Shown here: one piece after another, positions 35,347 to 46,253 of the stretch
Layout of the letters: each line of letters begins with the position of its first letter
Position numbering within the stretch: the stretch's first letter is position 1
Assembly (NCBI GenBank): GCA_918026815.1
Contig: CAKJVC010000060.1
Coordinates: 17,901 to 81,900, forward strand
DNA length: 64,000 nt
Origin: Chalara sp. BL73
Lineage: Eukaryota; Ascomycota; Leotiomycetes; Helotiales
Reading direction: 5' to 3'
Notes under the pieces: generated by a model
What the model was told of the DNA's origin: nothing
Databases searched by the model: none
What the model saw: the letters and a program-made list of their open reading frames with translations, nothing else
Program-made: the position numbers and the translations under genes

Positions 35347-36824
35347 TTGCTAGCCACTATGGTCCCAATCCGTGTCGCCATCATTGGCTTGTCCGCCAAT
35401 GCCATCACAGACTGGGCTTCTCGCGCCCACCTACCTTATTTCCTCTCACCGTCAGGAAAGGCTCGATTCCAGGTCATCGCGCTTTTGAATTCCGACGTAG
35501 CGGCCGCGCAAAGGTCAATTAAAATATTCAACCTTCCACCAGAAACTCGAGCGTATGGTTCGCCCGCAGACCTCGCTGCAGATCCCGATGTCCAGCTAGT
35601 AGTTTGCTCTACACGTGTTGACAAACACTATGAGACCAGTCTTTCAAGTGTGGAAGCCGGGAAAGACGTTTTTGTCGAGTGGCCGCTGGCCGAGAATGCG
35701 GTTAAGGCTGGCGAGCTGGCGAAAGCTGCAAAAAAGGCAGGTGGAAAAACTTTAGTTGGATTACAGGTGGGCCTTTCTCACACAAAAGTTCAATCCAGTA
35801 TGAGGGTAAGCTAACAATATCACAAGGGGTGGTAGTAAGCAATTTTCCGGCGTTATTTGTTACCCAGATCACCCTACATAAATGTTCTTCCTATCTGGCT
35901 CGACAATATAGGTCTTAAATCTCGAGACATGATTTAAGATTCGTAATCCTAACTGGAGATGGCGATTACTGACTTTAGTTGTTGCAGTGCACCCACGACA
36001 TTGAAGCTCAAAGAGCTCATCGCAAGTGGACGGATCGGAAAAGTCCTGAGTAGCGAATTTCATGCTGCACGTTGGATTTCCGATTCCTCGGTGTCTAGTT
36101 CATTGAGATACTTCTTTGAGAGAAAAGTAGGCGGGAATTTTGTCACTATTGGGTTCGGCCATGGTGAGCCCGTAATTAAGAGCAATTTTAACTGACTAAT
36201 TTAGCTAACCCGATAACAGTTTTCGATTGGGTGCAAAACGTTCTAGGTGACGTGCATAATATCCAGTCTCGTCTTCAGCTTCAACGACCCCAAATCAAAG
36301 TCCTAGGTTTACATACCGGAAAAGTTAGTAATACAATCGAATCGGATGTACCAGATTTAATATACGTAACTGGAGCTTTGTCTGGATCGGAACACATTGT
36401 AAACAATGCAACTTTCCATATGAGATTTCGACGAGCCCAGGCTTTTTTAGGCGAACCAGCTTTAGTTTGGACGATTTTTGGCGAAAAGGGGGAGATACGT
36501 CTTACTGCCGCTTTCGACACTATGCTCCAAATTAGTCAACTAGACGACGTGACGATCGAGATACATGACCACGAAAAACGCCAAATTCAACGCGTAGACT
36601 TCAAATGGGATGCGTTTTCGGAGCTTCCATACCTTTCGAGAAGTTATGGCTCTCTTTATGAAGCGTACGCCACCGGCGCTGTTGGAAAGTATGCGGACTT
36701 CGATTATGCTCTTAAGAGACACACTCAACTAGATGGGCTTTTGGCGAGCTGGGACGCGTCTAGAGATGGCGGCCACCTGAACCGCGAGGCAGACATACCT
36801 CAGCCAATTCACGAGGACTTGTGA
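35347..36824 (+). CDS. Gfo/Idh/MocA-type NAD(P)-dependent oxidoreductase (possibly damaged)
   Basis: Begins with a Rossmann fold (VAIIGLSANA), followed by DPDVQLVVCSTRVDKHY and EAGKDVFVEWPLA, the usual EKP-like region of this family. This resembles the Gal80-like fungal subgroup, in which the Lys of the EKP motif is replaced (here EWP). The C-terminal part (KELIASGRIGKVLSSEF, then a long beta-sheet domain ending PQPIHEDL) is also typical. The last intron (36,163-36,220, GT-AG) joins in frame. The first junction, between about 35,765 and 35,990, does not join in frame with any donor and acceptor I could find, so a small exon is missed or there is a frameshift. It is 2.5 kb from the NR-PKS, and membership in the cluster is doubtful. 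Confidence 0.75.
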
Positions 36825-37062
36825 TTGTGGTCAGTAAACCGGCTTGTAGTCCTAGGGTTAAGGTCGGCTATTGTCACAAAAGAGAACTCTCTAATTTCTA
36901 AAGTCCTATTGCCTATTATTTATAGCATGACAACTTTCATGCCCCATAAGGCGTAAATCCTTTTTAGAGAGAAATCCTTGGAAATTTCACGCTTTATAGA
37001 GAATGGATTTTCAGGAAAAAAAAAATTTATCAACCTACGCTTTATAAAATATAAAAGCTTTT

Positions 37063-37393
37063 TGTAACAGCCAGGGCCGGTTAGAGACGGATATTATAAC
37101 AGCTTATCAGCTGAAGGCTTTTCATCTGCAGTACTTTCAGGGCTGCAAGCGGCACGCTCCGCCCATGAGCAGCCACAGGCATACAGCTACAGCAGCTACA
37201 GGCTGACAGCTACAGCACAGTTGGAAGGATATAAGGAACAGCTAGAGCTTTCTGGAGGAAGGCAAGCTTGAGTTTATCTGCTAGACTGACATGCATACTT
37301 TTGATATCAATACATCACTGTTTCTATTACATTGCAGTCACGTGTCCTTACCTGTTATATTGCAATCCCTCCTTTTGCCCTGTATCTGCTACA
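37063..37393. repeat. Solo LTR of a second retrotransposon family
   Basis: 331 bp beginning TGTAACAGCCAGGGCC and ending CTGCTACA, flanked on both sides by the 5-bp direct repeat CTTTT. The ends (TG...CA) and the 5-bp target duplication are those of an LTR element. It contains short CAGCTACAG repeats. It differs from the 49,340 family, and no internal region of this family is present in the window. Confidence 0.78.
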
Positions 37394-38024
37394 CTTTTCG
37401 TGGATTACAATTTTTTTTTGGAAAGTCGGTATTAAAGTAGTAAAAGAAAGTTGTAAAATTTCTACTTAAAAAAACAGTTTCGAATCTTTTTAATAAATGA
37501 AAACAAACAAATATAATAAATCTGAAATTTTAGCTATAGTTTTTTACTTTTAAAACTATAAACTTGTAACAATCGCTGGCATACGGACTCTTGATCACGT
37601 GATAATGGACGGACCCAAGATGGGGCAGATACTATACGGACCTCTTTCGGATATGGCACCCATATCCCTTACGGACGTAGATACAACACGGACTCCGGAA
37701 AAATATAGAGAAAGATATAAAAAGTGCTTTTTCTGTCTACGAGATTGTTTTCTCTTGATGGTTTTTATATCCTTCATATTAGACCTTTTAGAATACTACT
37801 ATTAGCCTCAGATACGTACTCCCATATACCTCTACTCAGCCTGTGATATCTAGCGTTGTTACAAAACTCGCTTAAACTAAATAGTAAATTTAAAAACGTG
37901 CAATAGTTTTCAAAAACTTTATAGCTGTATTTCAAATATTAAGCTTTTTTTTGTATATTTTAAATTAACGTGTTTTCTTTATAAATGTTTCGTTATTTTA
38001 TTAATACAGCTGTATTTCGTTTTG

Positions 38025-38430
38025 TGTCACGGCCCTAGCCTTATCTCGTTTAGTCCCTAAGTTTCGGTTCTTGACACCACAAAACAGACTCGCTTACATT
38101 AGCCTTAGCCAGTCCTCTGTATATAAAGCGTTGCTTTTTCGTTATAACAATTAATAGCTGTTTATATCTATATTTTCTTTTTAAAAAATTTATGAATCGA
38201 ATTTTTTTGTAACAACTCAAGCTGGATAGGGATCTCGATCCGTAGATCTGGGTAGAAGGACTCAGAGGTGTAAACAACTATCAATTGTCATAACTAAGAG
38301 AACAAGCTACGGACAGAAGGAGGGAAGGAAAGCAGCGCTCTATATACAGGAACAGGCCGGAGGCCAGGATAGGCGAGCTTTGCGGTGTCCGGTGCTGAGC
38401 TCCAAGCCAGAAAAGGCCAGGGCCGTGACA
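38025..38430. repeat. Head-to-head pair of decayed LTRs (49,340 family)
   Basis: A plus-strand LTR copy starts TGTCACGGCCC at 38,025 and is truncated near 38,207. It directly abuts a minus-strand copy from 38,208 (TGTAACAACTC) to 38,430 (ending GGCCGTGACA). T-runs (TTTTT) flank the second copy and could be its 5-bp target duplication, suggesting it inserted into the first, but homopolymers are weak evidence. The first copy is much more AT-rich than the second, so they differ in age or in RIP exposure. Confidence 0.8.
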
Positions 38431-38478
38431 TTTTTGTTTGTTTCAAAGTGTTATATTAAAACAAACCGTCATAAAACG

Positions 38479-38553
38479 CGCTGTAGATCTACAGATACAG
38501 AGGGCAACGGTGATATCATACAAGAATCTATAGCTAAGGGAGGAAAAGGAGCT
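38479..38553. repeat. Dispersed repeat fragment, copy 2
   Basis: Counterpart of 33,655-33,727, 4.8 kb away in the same orientation. It starts 49 bp to the right of the inverted LTR pair, so it may belong to an element into which those LTRs inserted. Confidence 0.75.
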
Positions 38554-38768
38554 CGGGGAGCTGTCAATGGGTGAATTTCAGCGTAAATAATTACGTTTAC
38601 GTGCTAATAAATTTTTTAGAGTTTAACTCTAATTTCCCACACTATCTGATATTATTTACACAAGAAATAGCCTACATCGCCTCCGTACTCCAATACCTCA
38701 GTATCTCCATAAACAGAAACTCTCAGTTCATTTTTTCTTTCACTAGTTCCGTTCTAGTCTGCGAACGC

Positions 38769-40648
38769 TCAAGGATCCATCACACTCAACAGTAGAGGGT
38801 CGGATTCGGAGTCGTAGCCGTCAATATCTTGACTGCCTTTCCTGGCTCTATAGAAACGAGCTTGCAGTCCCAACAGCCTCGGAAAACGCATCCCTGAAAG
38901 CTTTGGAAGACGCAGGCGTCCCGGAAACCGTGCGAATCTCCAGTACATGGAAGCGAAGCCCGCGGATCCAAATATGACTGCGAAAATGAGCATAAACAGC
39001 ATGACCTTCCAGAACGACATCTATGTTGAGTTAGCATATAAACGGAAATTGAGAGGTAGGCTGGGCCTTACATATGAAGACTGCTTGACGACCGCCGAAA
39101 CGGCCATTGCGCGCCTCTTCTTATCCAGCGCCACGACCCTCACATACTTATGACGCTTAGCAAGCTCAAAGCTCGTCTCGAACCCATCCTTCTCCAACTC
39201 CTGAATCGTAACAAACTCATTATCTTCTGCATTCTTCATCTTCGCAGTCTCTAATCTCCACCCTTTAACCTGGGTTGCCCCATTCCAGCTCACATACACC
39301 TTGCCACTCTTAATCTTCACATCCGGGACTGTCTTCGGTCTCCCTACCCACGGACTCTTGAACACACGGTACGACTTCGCCAATCCGAAATCGATGAGTT
39401 CAAAAGTAACGTGAGGCGCAAAATGCGCCGCGCAAAGCACCTTGCCGTCCGCCGTGTACTCGACAAAAGTCGGCGAGTTACCGAACCCGACGAGCACATT
39501 GCCGCTTTTTGGGAGAATCTGTACAGATCCCTGAGATACATTGAGAATGTGATCTGGGTGGATGAATTTCTGCACGAGGGTTGCAGTCATCTTCTCCGTA
39601 TCAAGGCGAATAATCATGCCCTTGCTATGTTTCGACGGAGCATGGAGCACATTATTGGCGTGATTATCAAACAGGGAAATCGTGTTGTTGCCCTGCCAAG
39701 TAACATGATGCTGCCAAGCGAAATCCGTCGCGCCGTTCAAATCCTCAAAGTTATTGTTCTTGCCGCCAAGCTGCCACAAGATCTCTCCTGTTTTCCTGCT
39801 AATGCAAACGACGGCATGCATGTACCGGGCGGAGATGATGTAATCCCCCGAGTCGATCTTGTCAATGCTGTTGATGTGGAAGAAATCAAATGCGTCTTCT
39901 TTGGATTTGCCGTGGCCGTCTTTACGGGAAGGGCTGCTGAAGACGTCGGTCATGCGGATGTGGTCTGTGGCGCGCCATTCAAAGAGGAGATCCCCGGTCT
40001 CGATGTCGATTTCTTGGAACCAGCCGTCTTGGACCCAACAACTCTTGCCTAACCCTAGGTCCGTACAGCCGACTTGGTGTTTGTAGTATATCGCTATGAG
40101 TGCTGTGCCTTGTGGCGTGATGCGAAACTCGTGAGAGTCTCCTTTTAAGCCTTTACCATGAGGGGTTATCCTATAGGCAACTTCATAGGAAGAGTCAAGC
40201 TAAAAGGTCAGAAATGTTTTCGAAGTAGGAGGGAGTTAGGTCCTACCATCACAAATGATTTCTTGTGCTTAGGGTCACCATTCTTCTTGGTCTTCTTACC
40301 CTTATGCTTTGTCCAAAATGTCAGGTAATCTTGCCCCTTATATTTCTGCACGTTCAAATTCATAGCCTGGTGAAACTTATGATTGTCCATCCATATTAAC
40401 TCGCCTTTCGGATCTAGTATTGCTGGACCCCTAGCTAGACCCTGCACCGATGGACCTCTCACAGTGAGGAGGAGGTTTCCTGAGTTGCACCTGGAATCCC
40501 ATTTTGTGATCACAGGCTTTGGGGGCTCCAAATCGACAGAGTGGAAATGCTGACGTGGATAAAGACCGTAGTAGCCTAAATCGTAGGCATTAAAGGAGAA
40601 TGCAGCCACTAATGGCGCAAGGCTAGCGACAAACTGGGCGGACCTCAT
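38769..40648 (-). CDS. Arylsulfotransferase-like (ASST domain) membrane-anchored protein
   Basis: 593 residues from three exons (40648-40247, 40199-39072, 39020-38769; introns 47 and 51 nt), closing in frame. An N-terminal signal peptide (MRSAQFVASLAPLVAAFS) precedes a beta-propeller-like domain with the fungal arylsulfotransferase signature regions: GPAILDPKGELIW, DSHEFRITPQGTALI, FDFFHINSIDKI, GEILWQLGGKNNNF and QHHVTW. The last exon supplies a transmembrane helix (about 20 hydrophobic residues) and a basic, then acidic, cytoplasmic tail. In filamentous fungi this family is common and mostly uncharacterised. A sulfotransferase activity is assumed from bacterial relatives that use an active-site His. 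It is not obviously part of the polyketide cluster. Confidence 0.88.
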
Positions 40649-42301
40649 GATAATGATATTTGAAAAGAAAGAAAAAATTAAGATGAAAAAGAAAATCGGT
40701 GAGCACAGAAAATCATCTATAAGATTCCATAAGGGACGGATACTGGATGTCTGAACGAGCCGGATGAGTCGGACCTCATCCTTGCTTGTGATTTGATATC
40801 GAAAATGCTGGCAATGTGAGATTGAAAACCCGCGCTGGCTCAGCGAGCTGCGAGTGGCCATGATTACCAACGATCCCGGGTTCAAAATTAGTCCGTGCCA
40901 ATCCCACCGAGCAGAGAAGGCATCATAAGACTCATAACGAATGAAAGTGGTGAAAAGTGAACAGGAGGTAAAACGAACAGGATATAAAAATGAACAGGAG
41001 GAATCTGATTAGATACCACCCCAGCCACAGCGGTCATGTGGCGGGCTCACTGTGCAGCCGGACATCCTTGGCAGGCTGTCATAACACCAATATATAATTG
41101 GGGCGCGCCGGTATTTATTTCTTGCACTCCGAATGTTCGAAGGTACAGTAAAGAGCTGGGAAACTGGGGCCACGTGCCAAGGATGACCTGAAAGATTCTA
41201 TATAAGTTATTGTAAGTAGTCTAGCCGGGCATCCGAACAGGTCTGCATTCGGTGCGTTACTTACCCGCGAACCGACGTGCTGGAATTACTTTTTTGGAAT
41301 CGGAGTTAGGAATTGGCCGAAAGGAAAACGAAAAACCAGGGAAAAAGTCTGAGAGAAGCAAGAAGTATATATGGCTTCCAAACTAGACAGCATAGCGGTT
41401 GACCGAGCCATTTTTTGCTGAAATCGGAGGATGTGGAAGCGATGCCGACCAGTGACGAAGAGAAGTAACATTCAGATTCGGAAGCCTCGGCATTTTGAAT
41501 AGCATTGATGTTCATTGACAGGTGAGATAAGCACTGCTTGGAAAGCACATTTATTTTTGGCGGAGAAGCGATGAGTAATCGATCAACCTGCTGCAATCTG
41601 CGTACTCGCGTAAACGGTTGGTGGAGCGAGACCAGGATTGGACAATGCCGAAAGCTTTGCCCTAGGGCTAAATGTGGCCCTATAACCCCCACTACACTAG
41701 TGGGTTACAGCGCAACGCGATTTTACAGCGCGACGCCGCGATTTACTTTCGGCGGCAACAACACTTTTATTCGATCAACAATATTTTATTATTATTGTAG
41801 CTAAATTAAAATTAAAGAAAAGTATCGAATTTGTACAGTTATAGTTATTATTCAAAAAGTCTTTCCGAGGACTATTCTCCCAATAATGTGCGGATATGGA
41901 TTGCAGGGTAACTTGTTTGAATAAGTGGTAACAAACATAATCCAGTCATAGCAATGTAGCTCCATCAGGCCCGTTTGAGTCCAAAGAAGCAGACTTCTCG
42001 TGCACCTGTTAGCTCTCAAATGCACATGTTATGTGTACAGCTTGGTGTCGCGAAGTCATCAGTTGTGCCGGCCCCGACTAAATGAACATGGCGCCCAGTA
42101 CACCTAACGTACTGTATTCCACCACTAAGTGGCCCTTATCATTAAGTGGCCCGCCCGCCCCTCGACCGCAACCATTATTAAGCTTAGCAAATAACATCAA
42201 TATGGTCACTGAAAGGTTGTGGACTGACTAAGGCTATATATTCCAAGTTTCATCCAGACTTTCATCCAGACCTCCACCCTTCAATATATCTTCTAATTGG
42301 A
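40649..42301. other. Intergenic region
   Basis: Promoter side of the arylsulfotransferase-like gene and 1.6 kb without a supported gene. A short inverted and direct repeat structure with GCGACGCCGCG and similar words lies near 41,690-41,760, next to an AT-rich stretch. No element ends could be defined. Confidence 0.4.
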
Positions 42302-42767
42302 ATGGTCAAAGATCGTGGGGTGGGGACTGTTGTAGGTAGAGTGGAGAGACTAGTTGAGAGATTCAACCTGATAGCTTACAAGGTAATCCATCCCAACAAA
42401 GCAGGGAAATGGGAACATTTTCCTCCAGTCAAAGCCATCACTTGGCTAGCCGACCATAACATAGATCTTCCGCCGGCGTCAGAAGGCTCTCTCGACAACA
42501 CTCGGCATATCTAACGCGCGCATTCGCGGCACGGCTCGGGTACTAGCTGCTTCTATGGCCATAGTTTTGCTTCTTGTCCCTGTGTTGGTTCTAAATGCAG
42601 TTTCACAGACCTATGCCCGCTTTCTTGTTGTCTTCTTTTCTGCGACGCTATTTGTGTCTACTGTTACGGTTGCTAGTCAGGCGAGCCCTGGGGAGATTTT
42701 CGTGGCTGGCGCTACTTATACAGCCGTTCTTATTGTTTTTGTTTCGGGCGATGGTGTTTTTGGATAG
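42302..42767 (+). pseudogene. Remnant of a DUF6594-like membrane protein
   Basis: The second part (42,555-42,767) encodes two or three hydrophobic helices (LLLVPVLVLNAV, then LVVFFSATLFVS, then a final AVLIVFVSGDG) like the conserved C-terminus of fungal DUF6594 proteins. The preceding 60 bases read in the same frame as RGTARVLAAS, the normal lead-in, but this is not in frame with the upstream open frame at 42,302, and most of the usual 300-residue N-terminal region is missing. It is either a truncated gene with an unseen intron or, more likely, a fragment. Confidence 0.5.
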
Positions 42768-43598
42768 TTGACTTCTAGTAAATCGATTCAAACTTGAATC
42801 TGGGACCTGATGATTCTAGGAACCCCTATGCTTCCGGGAGTAGCAAGGATCCTGGGAGAAAGGCTCCCAGAACTTTAATTATAAGATGCCTTAATAATTA
42901 AACTCTTTAAGTATGCTTATATACATTTGCCTCCCCCTGTCTAGGAAAGCTCGATACTCTAAATAAAGAACCGTAGTTAATGTACAAAGGAGCAAGTACT
43001 CGATAGCTTCACTCCTAGGCAACTATTCTAGATATTTAAATAGTACTGAAAACCTGTGAAAAGGTTTATAGTATAAGTTTTGTTCAAGTTTTAAATTTCT
43101 TTGTACAGATTCTGCAGATTTAGGTTCTTACTCCTACAGGGAGCTCTATTGCTTGTAAGACCTGTTATACTACCGAATTGTCTCAAGTCTACTCAGGTCT
43201 ATAGATAACGCAGAGCACCTAACCGCCAGTACAGTCATCCTCATTCAGCAACAGAAGTAACCTTAACCCACAACCCCTCAAAATCCAACTTCGGTGACGG
43301 CAGGAAGAAATCGTGCTTGAGCTCGGGGATGCTACAGAGCCTCACGTACACCTTGGCGGCTCCCTTTTAGGATCGGGTGCTAATTAGATGGCTGGCGCAA
43401 GTCTTAGAGACATTTGAGAATCCAGCTGCAGCTGCCAGCTTTTATAGGATATCACTTCCAACGTGCCAGCCATCTCGAATCGCAGTCGCGACCACAGGAT
43501 TGTAATATATTACCGAACAGTCTGAAGAAAATGCTCGTAGAGAGGCTGAAGCGGATGTTAACTTTACTCTAAGGCTCCGGATTTTCAGACTGCCCTGC
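42768..43598. other. Intergenic region
   Basis: AT-rich (42,780-43,150), then mixed composition. No coding frame longer than a few dozen codons with any recognisable feature. Confidence 0.4.
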
Positions 43599-44179
43599 GT
43601 GTCTCCTTCGGAAGGGCAACAAATCTATTGTGCTTCCTGTGCGAGTGAAACCCAAACGATAAGGTCTTACGCCTGTATGCAGTGTCTACGTGGCATTTGT
43701 CAAATCTGTTTTGCTCGGCTGATGGCGAAGAAATGGTCGAGAAGGAGATGCCCGTGGTGCTCTGCTGACGGCGCCCAATTTCAGCCGAACCATTAGTCAC
43801 TAGGAAACCATCCTTGGTCTACGAAATGACGAAATGTTCCATTAAACGATGCCTTTGTGATATATGAGCAAGAAGGACTTCGTACGACCACTGACAAGCG
43901 TCACGAGTGTATCGCGCTGAAGGTTAGTCTGACACTCTGTAGTCTCGTGTGCAGCACTTAATCGCCGAACTCCAGAAATGCTACGCGCATATTGTCCCTA
44001 AACCCTCTGACGATGTAAATTTCGAGGCGTCCGATGATAGTGACACTGATGATCTGGTGAATGATAATTACTTGTGTACACATGATGAATGCAAGGGCAA
44101 ACCAAAAACGTCGTTTGCGACGTGGAAAGATTTTGTTCGACATTATACATGTCTAAAACAGTATCAATACTTGTGGTGA
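43599..44179 (+). CDS. Small cysteine-rich zinc-finger-like locus (uncertain)
   Basis: Not recognised as a named gene. The first frame (43,599-43,796, 65 codons) has four regularly spaced Cys pairs (YCASC, ACMQC, ICQIC, CPWC) with an intervening basic helix, as in RING-like or treble-clef zinc-binding domains. The second (43,949-44,179) has an acidic linker, then CTHDEC with a later HY pair, as in a degenerate C2H2 finger. The frames differ, so they would need an intron near 43,800-43,940 to be one protein. Both are short, and this part of the window is rich in gene fragments, so it may be a relic. Confidence 0.35.
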
Positions 44180-44936
44180 GTATGCTTTCTGGGGGGCTTT
44201 ACCTATGCATCTGCAACGGTGCCTGATCCATTGCAGGTTGAGCAAGATGTTTTGTTGTCCCTGATCCTCCACAGCCAAAACAAGTGTATGGCTCTGAAGA
44301 GGAACTCCATGTTCCGTATCAAATACGCATATGGCACTGTACAACCACTCAGATGATGCAGGGTTGTAAAGAGACAAACCAAATTTCCCAAACTCCGCTT
44401 GACAACTCCGCCGTAAGCAAGCCAACTCAGCTCCCTTATTCGACGAGCGAATAGCACAACGATGTAGATCTCTTCCTCCCTCAGGCAGCCATGCTCTTCT
44501 AACTTTCCCGCGAAAGAACATCCTTCGGACACCAGCTAACCACTTTCTCAGCTCCACAATTCTCACATAAGCTCTATCCAGCTATTCATCTCCTCCCCAC
44601 CGCCTATCAAGCCTATCCCATCCCCCAAAACCCCATCCAAATGATAAAAGATGTTTGATACCATCCTCCACATCCGAAAGTTTGCAGGTACCGAAAAGGT
44701 GCAAACCCAAGCGAAGCCGTGGCGTACAATACAACTGTACAATCTTATCAGCCTGTGGTACGAAATACAAACTCTATCTCTTGCATACATCCGGTTTAGT
44801 ACTTAAGCGAGTAATTTGACCACTTCAGCTCTCATCTCATCTATCTCATCCATCTATTAATCATATAGATTTTGTTTGAGGAATTGCTAGCGACGAAAGA
44901 AAAGTTTGTGTAGTGAATCAATCGACCGAATTGAAG
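44180..44936. other. Intergenic region
   Basis: Open frames on the minus strand (44,153-44,566 and 44,563-44,790) have no recognisable motif and overlap each other in different frames. I see nothing else. Confidence 0.35.
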
Positions 44937-45511
44937 ATGGGTAGCATAGGTAAAGAGGAGGCGTATTGTACCGTAAGGAACCTACCAACCTACCTTACAG
45001 ATGGCCAATCTGATCTGAGGAAAAAACGAGCATGCTAACGATAAAAAACCAAGAGCTCATAACAAATGACAAGTACCTCCCCGGAGCACTCACACTAGCA
45101 CGCTCTCTCCAAAATGGCGGCACGAAGAAGAAACTCGCTGTTCTCGTAACCCTCTCGAGCGTCTCTAAAGACACACTCAATAAACTCATCCAAGAGATCC
45201 AGGAAGGCAAGCATGAAGGCTCGGTCTTGACCGTAGCAACTGTCGATTCCTTGACTTCAGACGACAAAGAAACTTGGCGCTCTATCCGCAAGGAGATTGA
45301 AACAATTGGAATCTCCGTTGCAGTATTCGAAGCAAACAAGGAGTTCATCATGGAATGGTTTCAACAAGCAGTCGAGACCGGTGCCTTCGAAGAACAGGGC
45401 GAAACAAGCGATACTGATTCCTTGGTTGCGGGGGCACTTTCTTATTCTACTTCGGTGTTATTATCGCAATCAGCCACCTTTGCATTATTCTTCTCTTCAA
45501 TCTTCTGCTGA
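44937..45511 (+). CDS. Glycogenin-like (GT8) N-terminus joined to an unrelated tail
   Basis: Exon 1 (44,937-44,972) ends in AYCT and joins over an 83-nt intron (branch-like GCTAAC) to exon 2 at 45,056. Together they read as the first 50 or so residues of a glycogenin-type family 8 glycosyltransferase: AYCTLITNDKYLPGALTLA, then KKKLAVLVT. After about residue 55 the similarity stops. The catalytic DXD region and the rest of the 250-residue domain are missing, and the remaining 110 residues are a Lys/Glu-rich segment ending in a hydrophobic stretch. The protein (163 aa) cannot be an active glycosyltransferase as it stands. It may be a subtelomeric gene fragment that acquired a new reading frame. 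Confidence 0.5.
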
Positions 45512-46253
45512 TAGTTTTCCCTCAAAATATCAAGATAGCTTTTCAGACCACCAGTGACAACCGACTTGTATCCTCGAAACCGAGTTTAAATCCCACGCTG
45601 GCATGGTTATGGTCTCTCGTAAGAATCGTCTGTCCACTACACCACCCAACCAACTAACAGTGGCAGTTTGTGCCAAGCGAATGATGGCCGACAAAGCGCG
45701 CAGGGAGGTTTAGCGGAGAATGAACAAAAGGGTGCGCCTCGTTGAGCTGGACTTCCAGCCATCCCAACGAGAAAACGATTAGTTTTTCCCCACCGACATG
45801 TGGCTGGGCTTTGGAAAGAGGGCCTCATTCGGGGGCTTTTATGGCATGTTGAAGGTACGACGCTCATTCCTAAGGGTTCTGCGGCACTGAAGACTAGTGG
45901 ACATGCGAAAAATCAAGTTCGCATGGTTGCTATCACCGCTGCTTTCAATAATGGAATAATACTTCTCTCGGCCATAAATCTGCTCATCACATACTACCTT
46001 AAACCTTAGCTTCTAGAAAAAATACAAGGCACCTTCTTCCCGAATACCTTCGCTTTCCTCAAATTTGCTTTCAATTTTTGTCGAACCCAGTGCGAGCACC
46101 GCCAAAGAAGCTCCTCCAAACTGCCAAGAAGACGCAAACCATGTTTATTATCGCCTTACCGCTCAAGGCAATCAGTCTCAATTATTATACTCGTTGCGAG
46201 TCTGAGAAAGTCCTTAGCAAGTATTCTTTGCCTAAAAGCAAGAATCCATTGGG
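45512..46253. other. Intergenic region
   Basis: 3' regions of the glycogenin-like fragment and of the convergent subtilisin pseudogene. A tRNA-like stretch at about 45,590-45,660 (minus strand) was considered and rejected. No gene seen. Confidence 0.4.

Larger units (their letters stand above)
36825..38768. other. Repeat-rich region without genes
   Basis: AT-rich interval with solo LTRs at 37,063-37,393 and 38,025-38,430 and the second copy of the dispersed repeat at 38,479-38,553. No coding frame supported. Confidence 0.6.

Noticed and set aside
39411..40052. Plus-strand open frame of 213 codons
   Set aside because: Lies opposite the well-supported arylsulfotransferase-like exon; antisense shadow.
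45590..45660. tRNA-like stretch on the minus strand with A-box-like (TGGTGTAGTGG) and B-box-like words
   Set aside because: I could not pair an acceptor stem or a proper anticodon arm; at most a decayed tRNA-derived sequence.
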